This document shows positions 1-12,500 of a stretch of 64,000 nt of DNA, piece after piece. The stretch's first letter is position 1. Each line of letters starts with the position of its first letter. The translations under genes and the position numbers were made by a program. The DNA is from Euglena gracilis (lineage: Eukaryota > Euglenida > Euglenophyceae > Euglenales): contig CP154955.1 of assembly GCA_039621445.1 (NCBI GenBank), positions 9,970,241 through 10,034,240 of the forward strand. The letters run 5' to 3'. The notes beneath the pieces were generated by a model. That model was not told the origin of the DNA. It did no database searches and saw nothing but the letters and a program-made list of their open reading frames with translations.

Positions 1-389
1 TCGCGATTTTTCGGCCATTTTTTGTGGGTCCCCCAGGACCCCCTCCCCCCCCCCCCCCGGGGCCCCCCCCAGGGGGGTGGGTGGGTGGGAGGGTTCCCCC
101 CCCGGTCTTAAAAAAACCCCTGCCCCGAATCCCCCCCCACCCCTGCGGCGTGAAGCCATCGGGGTGCCTTTCTTCAGCATACCTACCCCCCCCCCCCCCG
201 GGGGCACTGTCATGCCCGAGAACCTGTCAGGGTCCCGCCCGGGAAACTGTCAGGGTCCCCGGTACCGGCCAACCTGTCATGATAGGAAGTTGTCAGGGTC
301 CCCGGTACCGGCCAACCTGTCAGGTGACATTTTCCCGGGGGGGGGGGTAGGTAGGGTTCTCCGGCCCCCCGGCTTCGCGTCACCCCAAC

Positions 390-503
390 GCCATCCCGGA
401 GGTGCCCCGCTACCGCGCCGAGCAGAACGCCGTGCACTGGATTCTGAGCCTCCTCCGCGACCGGGAGGTGGACGTGGTGGAGCAGTATGAGCGCAGCACG
501 CTG
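390..503 (+). CDS. Copy A exon 10 (linker after nucleotide-binding domain)
   Basis: It reads AIPEVPRYRAEQNAVHWIL and continues through a region rich in Arg, Asp and Val to ERSTL. It corresponds to the stretch where ABCG proteins usually carry the NPADF-like motif after the ATPase domain. Copy B has the same 38 codons with mostly conservative changes. The left border lies 38 bases after an inverted-repeat element (186-352). The right border is uncertain by a few codons because the repeated CTG at both ends of intron 10 allows several in-frame joins. Confidence 0.75.
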
Positions 504-3500
504 TGGGTCACGAACGCCCACGCAGGCCGGGGGCACCGCAGCCGAGAGCATCGTTTTTTTGTCTTTCTTGATGCAGGAATGGCGAAGCACAGCTTTATTG
601 ACCCCAAGATAGCTGGAAAGATAGGGCAACCCCCCCCATTTGCACTGACCGGTCGGTATGTCATTTTCACATTCCTTGAAATTCCAGGGGATGCTAAATG
701 AGGGAGTCGGTATAAATGGGTCACGGTGCTCAACTGGGGACTGGAGGGGGGCAGGGACGAGGCGATGTGCATTCATCCTCTCCCTGGTTTGTCGTCCAGC
801 CCCAATGAACAACAGTCCATTTTAATTTTTTTTTTTAAAAAGGAGGCATTCGGGGAGGCTTTTTGTGTTTACCGCGACCTCCTTGCTCTTTTTTTGTGTT
901 TTGCCTTTGTGTGCATCGGATGCAAGAGAGGGGGTCGGTATAACTGGAATTTCCCCCTGATTTTTCAGGGAGGGTTGGTATAAATGGGGGGAGTTGGTAT
1001 AATAGGGGGTAGTTCTAAATGGGGGGGTCAGAGAGCAGGCTTCTTTTTACGTCAGCAGACCCCCCCCCCCCCGGGGGGGAGGGGGGTGGGTGTGTGGGTC
1101 TGGGCCGGACCCCCCCTGGGGGGGGGGTCCCGCGCCGGAGGCGCCGGGTATACCTTTTCGGCGCGAAGCGCCGAAATTTTTTGAAAATTGCCTTTAACGG
1201 GCCCGATTTTGGGGGGGGGTCCCCCCGGGGGTCCTAAAAAGAAGCCTGTTAGAGAGAGATATTTATTAAAGGGTTGGTGACCTGGGGGGGGGTGGGTCTG
1301 GCACCCCTCCCCCCAGGGTTGGGGGGGTCGGGCTGAGTGGGCACCCGAGGGTTTTTCCTTCTATTTTCGGCGATTAGCGGCGAAAAATTTTTGGACCCGG
1401 AAATTGATTCCCCCCCCCTCAAAAAGTGAGTTCCACCACCTCGGGGTCCCAAACCTCCCGCCTGCTGCCCCTCCAGCCCCCCCCCATGTCCAAAATGTGA
1501 CCCACATCCTGGTTGGGGGCACTATTTTGGTAATAATATCTCCCCTCCCCCCTGGTCCTTGGACATGGGGGGGTTGGATACTTTTTCTCCGTTGTCAAGC
1601 AGGAGTTTTGTACGTGGCATCGCAGTTGTTGAAATCGTGGCCTGCTCGAGCGTCGCCCATGGGGGGCGATGAGGGGGACGCAAAGGCTGTGGGCTGCTGC
1701 TTGCCTGCCTCCCTCCCGTAGGGGGGGCCAGGCTTCTTTTTTTCAATTATCAGCAAGCCGGCCGGCCTGTTAGGCGATGGTTCCCGTTCCCCTTGGGTGG
1801 GGTGGGGTGGGGGACCTTGGTTTGATGGGATTGGTTGTCCACCCCCCCCCCCATCCCCAGCCTGTCCCCGGCGGCTGGAGGCGGCCGCCGCCCCAGACCC
1901 CGCTGCTGCGGACCCGGTGGCCGCGGTGGGGCCGCAAGCGTACCAGGCGTCCCGCCCCCGGCAGTTCGCCCTGCTGCTGCAGAAGTGGGGCCAGCCGGCT
2001 CTGACCCCTTTCTCCGGGGAGACGGCTGCTGTCGCGCCCGGGCAAAAAAAAAAGCAAGCGCAGGTGCTGCACAAGGGGCTCACGCACCACACAGCACCAT
2101 AGGGCACCACACAGCACCACACAGCACCACACAGCATCACACACAGCACCGCACACAGCACGGCACACAGCACCACACAGCACACCACAGCTCTGCACTG
2201 TCCGCACATGGCATTCTCCAAATGATGCCACAACCAGGCAATGCAAAACAAAAACCACACAGCAGACATCCCGGTGCAACACACACTGGGCACCCCCTGC
2301 CCCATGGCTGCCTGGTTTTTTTTCTCCTTTCGAAAGGGCGGGTGGCTGCTGGTGGGGAAAGGGGGTTGCAAAAATGGCCGAACCAAGGCGATTAAAACGA
2401 GCCTAGGTTTTGTGCACATTAACCTGCAGGTTTCCCCCAACAAACATAACTGGACATAACAAACACAACAAACATAACAAGCATAACCGTATTTTTTTTT
2501 AAAGCTTCATGACCCGGGGGTGGGCGGTCCCGGCCCCGGCCCTCGGTCCCGGACGAGCCGCCTCCCCCCCCCCCCCCCAGGGGGGGCAGGCCGAGTGGGT
2601 ACCCCGCTGGAGGTGGGTGTTTCCTCTATTTTCTGCTTCGGCGCGAAGCGCGAAAATTTTTTGGACCTCAAATTGACCCCCCCCCCCAAAGCCGGTCCCC
2701 CCGCCCCCCCCCCCCCGCAAGGCCCCCCAGGTGGCGGGCAGGTGGGTGGGTCCCCCCCCCTAGAAAAAACCTCTGGCGCACAATCAGGTGGGCCCCAAAG
2801 GTGGCAGATTTCAGGGCCACCACCGTTATTTTCTTTTTCAGAACGGTCCCCTCCAGAAGAAGGATTCCCTTCCCAGGGCGGATCGGGTGCCAGACCCCCC
2901 GGGGCTCCAAAGAAGGCCGACGTCTGGTTGCCCAAAGGCGGCTGCCGCCGGCCGCATCCACTGGCGGTGCCGCGTGTACAATTGGTCCCGCGTCGCGACG
3001 TCCGTGATGCTGGGGCTGGTGGTGGGCAGCGCCTTCTGGCAGATCCAAGTGACGGACCAGCAGTCCGCCCCGGGGGCTGCTAAGCTGGGGGGCTGTGGGC
3101 TGGCTGTGTCTCCCTCCCCCCCCCCCCCACGCTTCCGCTCCTCCCCTCCTGGAGGTACCTACGGTCGACTGTTTGCCGACCTGGGCCGACCAGCCGTTCC
3201 TGTTTCTGTCATTTTTCCGAAGAAATTTATTATTTTGCTCCACCACAGGAAAACAGTTCTGCACCGTGACCATTGCGGCAAAAAAAATTCTTGTGCTGCG
3301 ACTGCCATGGCAGACAACCTGGTTCATGCCGTGACCATGATTTTTTTTTGCACCATGGCGCCGCAGCGCACCAAGATGGGAAGTTGCCCCCAGAAGGTAA
3401 GGAAAAGGAAATTTGACTTGGGGGCCCCACTTCCCTCTGCCCCAGGATCAATCTGCTCTGGGGGGTCCAAAGTCTTCTATGGTCAAGGATGCCCCCCAGA

Positions 3501-6500
3501 CACCCTCCTTATTCAGGGGGGTAAAGCATTTTTTTTGTGTTTTCTTGCATTTTTCGATTTTAGCAAAATTTGTGTGTGTGTGTGTGTTTGGGTTTTTCTT
3601 GCTTTATTGCATTTTTTCTTGGGATTTTTGGATTTTTACCGTAAGTTTTTTGATAATGAAATTCCTCCCAAGACCAAAAATCTTGTCAATTTTTGGCATT
3701 TTTGAACTGGCAAAATGCTTGTTTTTATCCAAATTGAAAAAATTCCCCCGCTGGAGCCAAAATTTTTCTGTCCTCTCCAGCAGAAAGTGTACATCCCGGG
3801 GGAGCTCTTAAAGGATTTTAAATGCAATTTGCGTTTTTTTTGGCATTTTTTGCGATTTTTTTGATTTTTTTTGTATCGCCTATTATTTGGGGTCTGTCTG
3901 TAAATTATATTCTTATGTCAAACCCTGCCCCCCCCCCCCAGTTCCTCTGGGCAGCATCGCCCGGACCCGCCTTCTCCCTGGTCAGCGTGCAGTACCTCTC
4001 AGTGGTCTTCATGGGCTTCCTCTTCATGAGCACAGCCAGGGATGGGTAAGAACTGCACCAGAAGAACCCTTGGGATTCTCCCACTGCTCTTTCTTTTTCT
4101 TTTTGGGATTTGGGTCCCCCCCCCCCCCCCCCCGTAAGTTCGGGGTTAGGCCGAGTGGATGCCTTCTGGATGAGGGTTTTTAATATATTTTTGGCACAAA
4201 GTTCTGAAAATTCTTTTCACACACCACCATTGACCCTCTAAATCGGGGTACCCAAGTCCTCCCCCTCCTGAGGGGGTACCCTGGGCGGTGGGTGAGTGGG
4301 TGGGTGGGTGCCAACTCGGGTCCTGAGGGTAATTTCTCATTTGGACTAAAATCATTCCATTTTATGGAGGAGAGTCAGTTTTTATCGAGGGACATGATTC
4401 TTTTTTTAGCGCACCTTCAACTTCGACACGTGTGGCTCCTGCTTTTGGAAAGTTGTGGATTAGATTGCCGTTGGATGCCGATACCGCCTGATATGCATCC
4501 AGTGGCAATCCCATCCACAATTTTCAATTGATAAGGTCCCAGTGCTGATGGATGGCTATTTTCATGAGGATGGGAAGGGGTGTGGTTACTGGATTTGCTT
4601 TGCACCTGAAACTTAGGTTGCTAAGGGTGAAAGGGGCTCATGTCCCTTTTTGGGAGGCGAATTATGGATGTTTTGTAATGCATGGATGGTAGAATGCCAA
4701 TGGGAAAAATCTGTTGGGAATTATATTGGACAAATCCTTAAAATGCCGTGAAGAATTCTGGACGGCTGCTTGAAAGAGCCAGGAAAAATTCTGGAGGGGG
4801 AAAGTTTCTCAACCATTCTTCAGTCATTCTTTGTGAATTCACATTAGATCCCAAGATTATCTGAATTTGAAGTTTCCGAATTATATTTGCAAAAATTTCT
4901 GCAAAAAAGGAAAGAAACGTTTTGTTTTGGTTTTTTTGCACTCTTCCAAAACCAAATCAACCTTGTCAACAGGTAAATAAACTGAAAAAGAAAATCTGCA
5001 TCCACAACTGGCGCAGAGATCCGAAGAAAATTTTTTTTTGGCATTCACTGCAAGAAATTGGATCTTTGAAAAAAGTTTTTGAGAGAAACTTCTACATCGG
5101 TGGGAAATGCACTGGACCAAATTTCGTCCAGAATTTTTCCAACAGCAATCACTCTCGTCCAGGTTTTCCCAGGCAGGAGCCTGACAGGTTCTTGGGACAG
5201 TTTCTGTGGGGTCGGGGTGGATCCACAGGCAACGAATCCCCCCACCCCTGAAACCCGGTGCAGGGCGTGGTGACGCGGGAGCGCAGCGTGTACTACTGCG
5301 ACAAGGCCCGGCACATGTACTCCCCCTGGATCCTGAACGGCGTCATGGCGCTGTGGGAGCAGGACGTCGTCGCCGAAGCCAGAGTTGTGACCCCGCTCCA
5401 CATCCAGAGGGGGAGGGAGGGAGGGAGTGGGGGGAGAGGTCCAGCCAACCAGCCTGTTTCTAGCCTGACCCAAAATTCCCATCGTTAGCTGGAACCTTGG
5501 GGGGGGGGGTCGTCAACGACGCCCTGCCTGGGAGTCTCTGTTGATCTGCTTCAACAGTCTAGTGGCGATCGCCATTTTTTACCCCACCCAAGGCCCTGGG
5601 GCGAACCTACGGAGAGTGAACTGTATTTGGCGCATCATGCCGGCACGAGTTGAACCATGCGCTTGGATGAAGTGTCGGGGGGTCAATGTTTAATGAGTAA
5701 GCTTGCAAACACACAAGTGCGCGCACACATACATACAGTACAGTACTGTACCGTACTGTACCGTACTGTACCGTGCCGTACTGAACCGTACCGTACAGTA
5801 CCGTACCGTACAGACCGTACCACACAGTACAGTACCATACAGTACAGTACAGTACCGTACCGTACCGTACAGTACAGTACCGTTCAGTACAGTACAGTAC
5901 AGTACTGTACAGTGCAGTACAGTACAGTACAGTACCGTACAGTACAGTACAGTACATTACCGTACTATACAGTACAGTACAGTACATTACCGTACAGTAC
6001 CGTACCGTACCGTTCAGTACAGTACCCTACCGTACCGTACTGTACCGCACCGTACGGTACCGTACCATACAGCACCGTACAATACAATGCAATACAATAC
6101 AGTACAGTACAGTACAGTACATTACAGTACAGTACAGTACAGTACAGTACAGTACAGTACAGTACAGTACAGTACAGTACAGTACAGTACAGTACAGTAC
6201 AGTACAGTACAGTACAGTACAGTACAGTACAGTACACAGTACAGTACAGTACACAGTACAGTACAGTACACAGTACAGTACAGTACACAGTACAGTACAG
6301 TACACAGTACAGTACAGTACACAGTACAGTACAGTACAGTACACAGTACAGTACAGTACAGTACACAGTACAGTACAGTACACAGTACAGTACAGTACAC
6401 AGTACAGTACAGTACACAGTACAGTACAGTACACAGTACAGTACAGTACACAGTACAGTACAGTACACAGTACAGTACAGTACACAGTACAGTACAGTAC

Positions 6501-9433
6501 ACAGTACAGTACAGTACAGTACTGTGTACTGTACAGTACTGTGTACTGTACAGTACAGTAAGGTGCAGTACAGTACAGGACAGTACACAGTACAGTACAG
6601 TACAGTACAGTACAGTACAGTACAGTACAGTACAGTACAGTACAGTACAGTACAGTACAGTACAATACAATACAATACAGTACACAGTACAGTACAGCAC
6701 AGTACAGTACAGTACAGGTTGCCAACACAAAAACATACCCCCCCTGATAGCCAAAACAACATACCCCCCCCTTTTTTTTCAGTTTTTGTGGCAGCCATAA
6801 CTTCGGCTGTGCACCATGTTGAGGTCTCGGACATACTCCATATTGTTGCCTGTGAAATACCCATCCAAAAATGTCTCTGTGCATTTTCCTCGATTCCCCC
6901 TCCACCCCGAGTTATGGGCCCCTCAAAAGTGCTCCGCACACGACAAGCGAAAATTTTTGAAAAACATGGATTTTGGGCCGGGTTGGAATAATAAACAGCT
7001 CACCACTCGGGAACCCTAAGGAGTTGGGCTCTGGAACTTGGTGGGTTGGATTGACCATGAAATAGGCTTCAAAAAATATCTACATCAAAATTTGCCATCT
7101 CGACACCCAGAAAAAGTTATTTTATGGTTTTTGGGGCCAGCTCCAAAAAATTTTAGCCCTTTTTGTGTGGGAAACACACATTTTTTAGGTTTTCCCACAC
7201 AAAAAGGGCTAAAATTTTTTGGAGCTGGCCCCAAAAACCATAAAATAACTTTTTCTGGGTGTCGAGATGGCAAATTTTGATGTAGATATTTTTTGAAGCC
7301 TATTTCATGGCCAATCCAACCCACCAAGTTCCAGAGCCCAACTCCTTAGGGTTCCCGAGTGGTGAGCTGTTTATTATTCCAACCCGGCCCAAAATCCATG
7401 TTTTTCAAAAATTTTCGCTTGTCGTGTGCGGAGCACTTTTGAGGGGCCCATAACTCGGGGTGGAGGGGGAATCGAGGAAAATGCACAGAGACATTTTTGG
7501 ATGGGTATTTCACAGGCAACAATATGGAGTATGTCCGAGACCTCAACATGGTGCACAGCCGAAGTTATGGCTGCCACAAAAACTGAAAAAAAAGGGGGGG
7601 GGTATGTTTTTTGTGCTGTCAGGGGGGGTATGTTTTTTGTGTTGGCAACCTGTACACAGTACAGTACAGTACACAGTACAGCACAGTACAGTACAGTAAT
7701 GTGTACTGTACAGTACACGGTACAGCACAGTACAGTACAGTACTGTGTACTGTACAGTACTGTGTACTGTACAGTACAGTACAGTACAGTACAGTACACA
7801 GTACAGTACAGTACACAGTACAGTACAGTACACAGTACAGTACAGTACAGTACACAGTACAGTACAGTACAGTACAGTACAGTACACAGTACAGTACAGT
7901 ACACAGTACAGTACAGTACACAGTACAGTACAGTACACAGTACAGTACAGTACACAGTACAGTACAGTACACAGTACAGTACAGTACAGTACACAGTACA
8001 GTACAGTACACAGTACAGTACAGTACACAGTACAGTACAGTACACAGTACTGTACAGTGCACAGTACAGTACAGTGCACAGTATTGTACTGTACACAGTA
8101 CAGTACAGTACACAGTACAGTACAGTACACAGTACAGTACAGTACACAGTACAGTACAGTACACAGTACAGTACAGTACACAGTACAGTACAGTACACAG
8201 TACAGTACAGTACACAGTACAGTACAGTACACAGTACTGTACAGTACACAGTACAGTACAGTACACAGTACAGTACAGTACACAGTACAGTACACAGTAC
8301 ACAGTACAGTACACAGTACAGTACAGTACAGTACACAGTACAGTACAGTACAGTACACAGTACAGTACAGTACAGTGCACAGTACAGTACAGTACAGTAC
8401 AGTACAGTACAGTACAGTACAGTACAGTACAGTACAGTACAGTACAGTACAGTAGAGTACAGTACAGTGCACAGTACAGTACAGTACACAGTACAGTACA
8501 GTACACAGTACAGTACAGTACACAGTACAGTACAGTACAAAGTACAGTACAGTACACAGTACAGTACACAGTACAGTACACAGCATAGTACAGTACACAG
8601 TACAGTACAGTACAGTACAGTACAGTACAGTACAATACAGTACAGTACAGTACAGTACAGTACAGTACAGTACAGTACAGTACAGCACAGTACAGTACTG
8701 TACAGTACACAGTACAGTACAGTGCACAGTACAGTACAGTGCACAGTACAGTACAGTACACAGTACAATACAGTACACAGTACAGGACAGTACACAGTAC
8801 AGTACATTACACAGTACAGTACAGTACACAGTACAGTACAGTACACAGTACAATGCAGTACACAGTACAGTACAGTACACAGTACAGTACAGTACACAGT
8901 ACAGTACAGTACAGTACACAGTACAGTACAGTGCACAGTACAGTACAGTACTGTGTACTGTACAGTACAGTACAGTACAGTACACAGTACAGTACAGCAC
9001 ACAGTACAGTACAGCACACAGTACAGTACAGTACACAGTACAGTACAGTACACAGTACAGTGCAATACACAGTACAGTGCAGTGCACAGTACAGTGCAGT
9101 GCACAGTACAGTACAGTGCACAGTACAGTACAGTACTGTGTACAGTACAGTACTGTGTACAGTACAGTACTGTGTACAGTACAGTACTGTGTACAGTACA
9201 GTACAGTACAGTACAGTACAGTACAGTACAGTACAGTACACAGTACAATACAATACATACACGCACACGCGCGCGCGCACGCACGTACGCACGCACGCAC
9301 GCACGCACACACGCACGCACACGCACGCACACACACGCACGCACACACACACACCCACACCCACACACACACACACACGCGCGCGCGCGCACGCGCACCA
9401 ACCCACACACCTACACACACACACACACGCACG

Positions 9434-9520
<87 letters not shown>

Positions 9521-12500
9521 ACACACACCACAAATTTTTACGTGCAATGCAATTATTTTTTTTGCCCTCTGCTGCCCGAAGCCGTGGCCCCATGGTCCGG
9601 CTAAACTCGGACATTGGCGTCATCGTCTTCTGGTACTGGAATTTTGTGTTGCCCAGGGAGCAGCCGGGTCCTTCGGAAGCAAAGAAACGAAGGCCCTCCC
9701 CCTTTGCTTGACGGTGTCTGCAGTGAGAGTTACCGTTTTTTGCAAGCGGTTTTCAACGCACCTCAGGGCGCGCTCACACACACGCACACATGCGCAACAC
9801 ACCATTTCCCTTCAACCTCTGGGATGTGTCCCCAAGCGAACTTCTGACAATCTCCCAATGACAATGGCAATGACAATGTTCCATTGCTCAGTGTGCGTCT
9901 TCATTTTTTTCAAAACTTTTCTGTTTGGGGCCCTGATCACCCTCTCAAAAAGCAATATATCAAACTGACAGACAGGCAGACAGACAGACGAATACATTAA
10001 CAATCGGCAAAGAAAAAATAATTAGTCAATGAATGAATGAATGAATGAATGAATGAATGAATGAATGAATGAATGAGTGAGTGAGTGAATGAATGAATGA
10101 ATGAATGAATGAATGAACAAAATATTTAATAATTGATTCACACCCTTCGGAAAACTGTCCTCCCCAGGAAACCGTCCTCCACCCTCTGTACACACTAACC
10201 TGTCCTCATAGGGCCCTGTCCCTTACGCTTATACCCACTGACCTGTCTCCGAACAGTTTTTTGAGTATTTTACGTTTTTTTTTGTTGTTGAAATAAAGAT
10301 GTCCCCAAGTTGAAAATTTTTTTCTTTCAGTTTTCTGATCACAGCTGTGTGACAGAATGGCCAGTTTGGATTTATGTTGGCTGGGTGGTCAAAAAATATC
10401 ATCCCCCCTCCTAATGGTCTGCAGTTGCCGTTCTGTCCTCTCACCTCTGAATTTGCTGACTTGTCTGGACAGTTTCCCGCGGTGGAAATAATTGAATAAT
10501 AAATGAAAGGAAGGAAGGAAAGGAAGGAATCAAGCCAGAAAATTTCAATTATTTGAATACAGATGAATGGATGCACAAAAATGGATGGGTGGGGAAATGG
10601 ACGAATGACCGAAATCCCAAAACCGTCGCTGGGCTCTGGGGGAATCAAACCGCGAGGGCCGGCGTTGATGTTGGCTTTTGCCCCCGCCCAGCACATTGTT
10701 TCCCCCTCCCCTTTCCCCCCTCGCCCCCCCCCCTCCCTGCCGCCGTACATTCTGTTCTCGACGCTGTTCGGGCTGCTGTGCGGGCTGCTCATGCCCGTGC
10801 AGGAGCTGGTGCTGGTGCTGATGGGGGTGCTGGTCTGGCCACGGCTCACTATCCCCCCCCGAGCATTTTTCTCCTTTGTCACGTCCAGGCCCTATTATCG
10901 TCGGGTGCCGACCCCCCCCCCCGGGGGGGGGTGCCTGCCTGGGCAGGCACTCCAAATCCGCCCCCCCAAGGGGGGGGGGGTAGGGCACACGGCCAAAAGT
11001 GCCTAAGCACAGACCCGGCGCCAAAGGCGCCGGGGAGCCAAAGATGGCCTATTTTCAAAGGAATGTGCCTGGGCACAGGCCGAAATCCGACCCCCCCGGG
11101 GGAGGGGGTAGTGCCTGCCTGGGCAGGCACGCATAGACACTCCGGACCCCCCCTCCCCCCCGGGGTTGGTAAAAAAAACAGCCTGGTCACGTCCCCCCCC
11201 CCCCCCAGGACGTCGTCACTTGGGTCCATACCACCTGACTGGTCGCTTTGGGAAGTTATCACCAAGGGCTGCAGCCGCTGGGTTTTCGTGTCAAATGATT
11301 TTTCGGCCCCTAAACTTTACGGATTTTCCGCAGATTTTGCAAGTCTTTGGCACGCACGACCAACATGCACGAGGAATGCGTTTATAACGTCCTGGGAAAG
11401 TCCAGGAAAAAAGGGCCTTCGTTTTCCAACCTGTGAGGTTGCCCCCCCCCCCCCCAGGAAGTTGTTACCTCGGCCTGCACGCACTGATTTGTCAGATGAC
11501 AGCTTCCTGGCGGGGGTACATATGGGAAAATCGAGTCTATTGTGCAATCTATTCAGCTCTTTTTTTCCCTTACCACTCGCCAACCCCCCCCCCCCCCGGG
11601 TCCCCAAGCCGCCGTCGCCAGGTAGCCAACCACCCTCTTTGCCCTCATGACGGGCTACCTGCTGCCCCGCACCCAGATCCCCTGGTGGTGACCAAGCGCT
11701 TCCAGCAGCCAAACCCGACAAACACCCAACAATTACCAACCATTCCCGCCAATACCCAACCGTTCCTGCCAAATCTCGTCAATTCCTCCTGACTCCCCAA
11801 CCATTCCTGCCAATTCGGCTACTTCTGCCAACCAAATTGCCAAATTCCCGTCGATTCCCGACCACTCCTGCCAATTCCGGCCGGCTTCCTACCAAGAAAT
11901 TCCCACCAAACACCTGCCCATTCCCGACCATTCCCGCCAATTCCCGCCATCTCCCATCGGCCCCAAACACTGCCGTGCCGGGGACGCCTGGGGGTGGCGC
12001 TGGGTGCACTACGGTTCACCGCTGCCGTACACGTTTCAGATCGCCACCAGCATCCAGCTGTACTGCGAGGCCGCCGCACTGGCCGCCGCCGGCCTTGCAT
12101 CCTGGGGTCGCCCGCACTTCCGATGCGTTCGTTACAACTCCTCCACCAAATGACCCCCCCCCCCCGCCTGAGGTTTATGGTAAACTGACCTGGAAAGAGA
12201 GACCCGCGGCAGGGTGCTCACTCCCTGGCGGAGAAAAGTTTCAACACTGGCCCGATGCGCCGATCTTTTTGGGATATACAAATGTTCCCCGGCAAAAAAG
12301 GAGAAGCGATGACGGAGAGACCCTCACCCAGCACAGATAGAACTGCAGGGGGAACACAACCTGAGCAATGGTTTGCACGGGTTGCATGGGTTGTTATGCG
12401 CAGACCCTGCCCTCCCTCCCCCCAATGAAGCTTCGGTCAGGCTTCTGCTTCAGCGTTCGCAGTACCTTGGGGGGGGGGGCTGGACTTTGGTGCAGTGCGC

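Noticed and set aside
2877-2949. Start of exon 12 at the AG before GGCGGATCGG
   Set aside because: The stretch is conserved in copy B and open, but including it would put about 24 extra residues into the conserved QKW-GRIHWRC region; kept as a possible alternative only.
4043-4048. GTAAG after exon 13 of copy A as a conventional donor
   Set aside because: Copy B has GGATGGG at the same place, and GT-AG joining to exon 14 breaks the frame; the CAGGGATG/CACCCCTG pair fits both copies.
5727-9260. CRISPR-like or centromere array
   Set aside because: No unique spacers and no leader; a simple five-base satellite in an intron. Centromere function cannot be judged from sequence.
9411-9623. Cys/Val/Arg repeat frames here and at 39417-39850, 50206-51029 and 31744-32167
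   Set aside because: Translations of CA, GT, CGTG and GGGTGT microsatellites.
5657-9711. Very long open frames of YSTVQ or TVLYC type on both strands
   Set aside because: They come from a five-base repeat without stops in any frame; no start context, no composition of a real protein.
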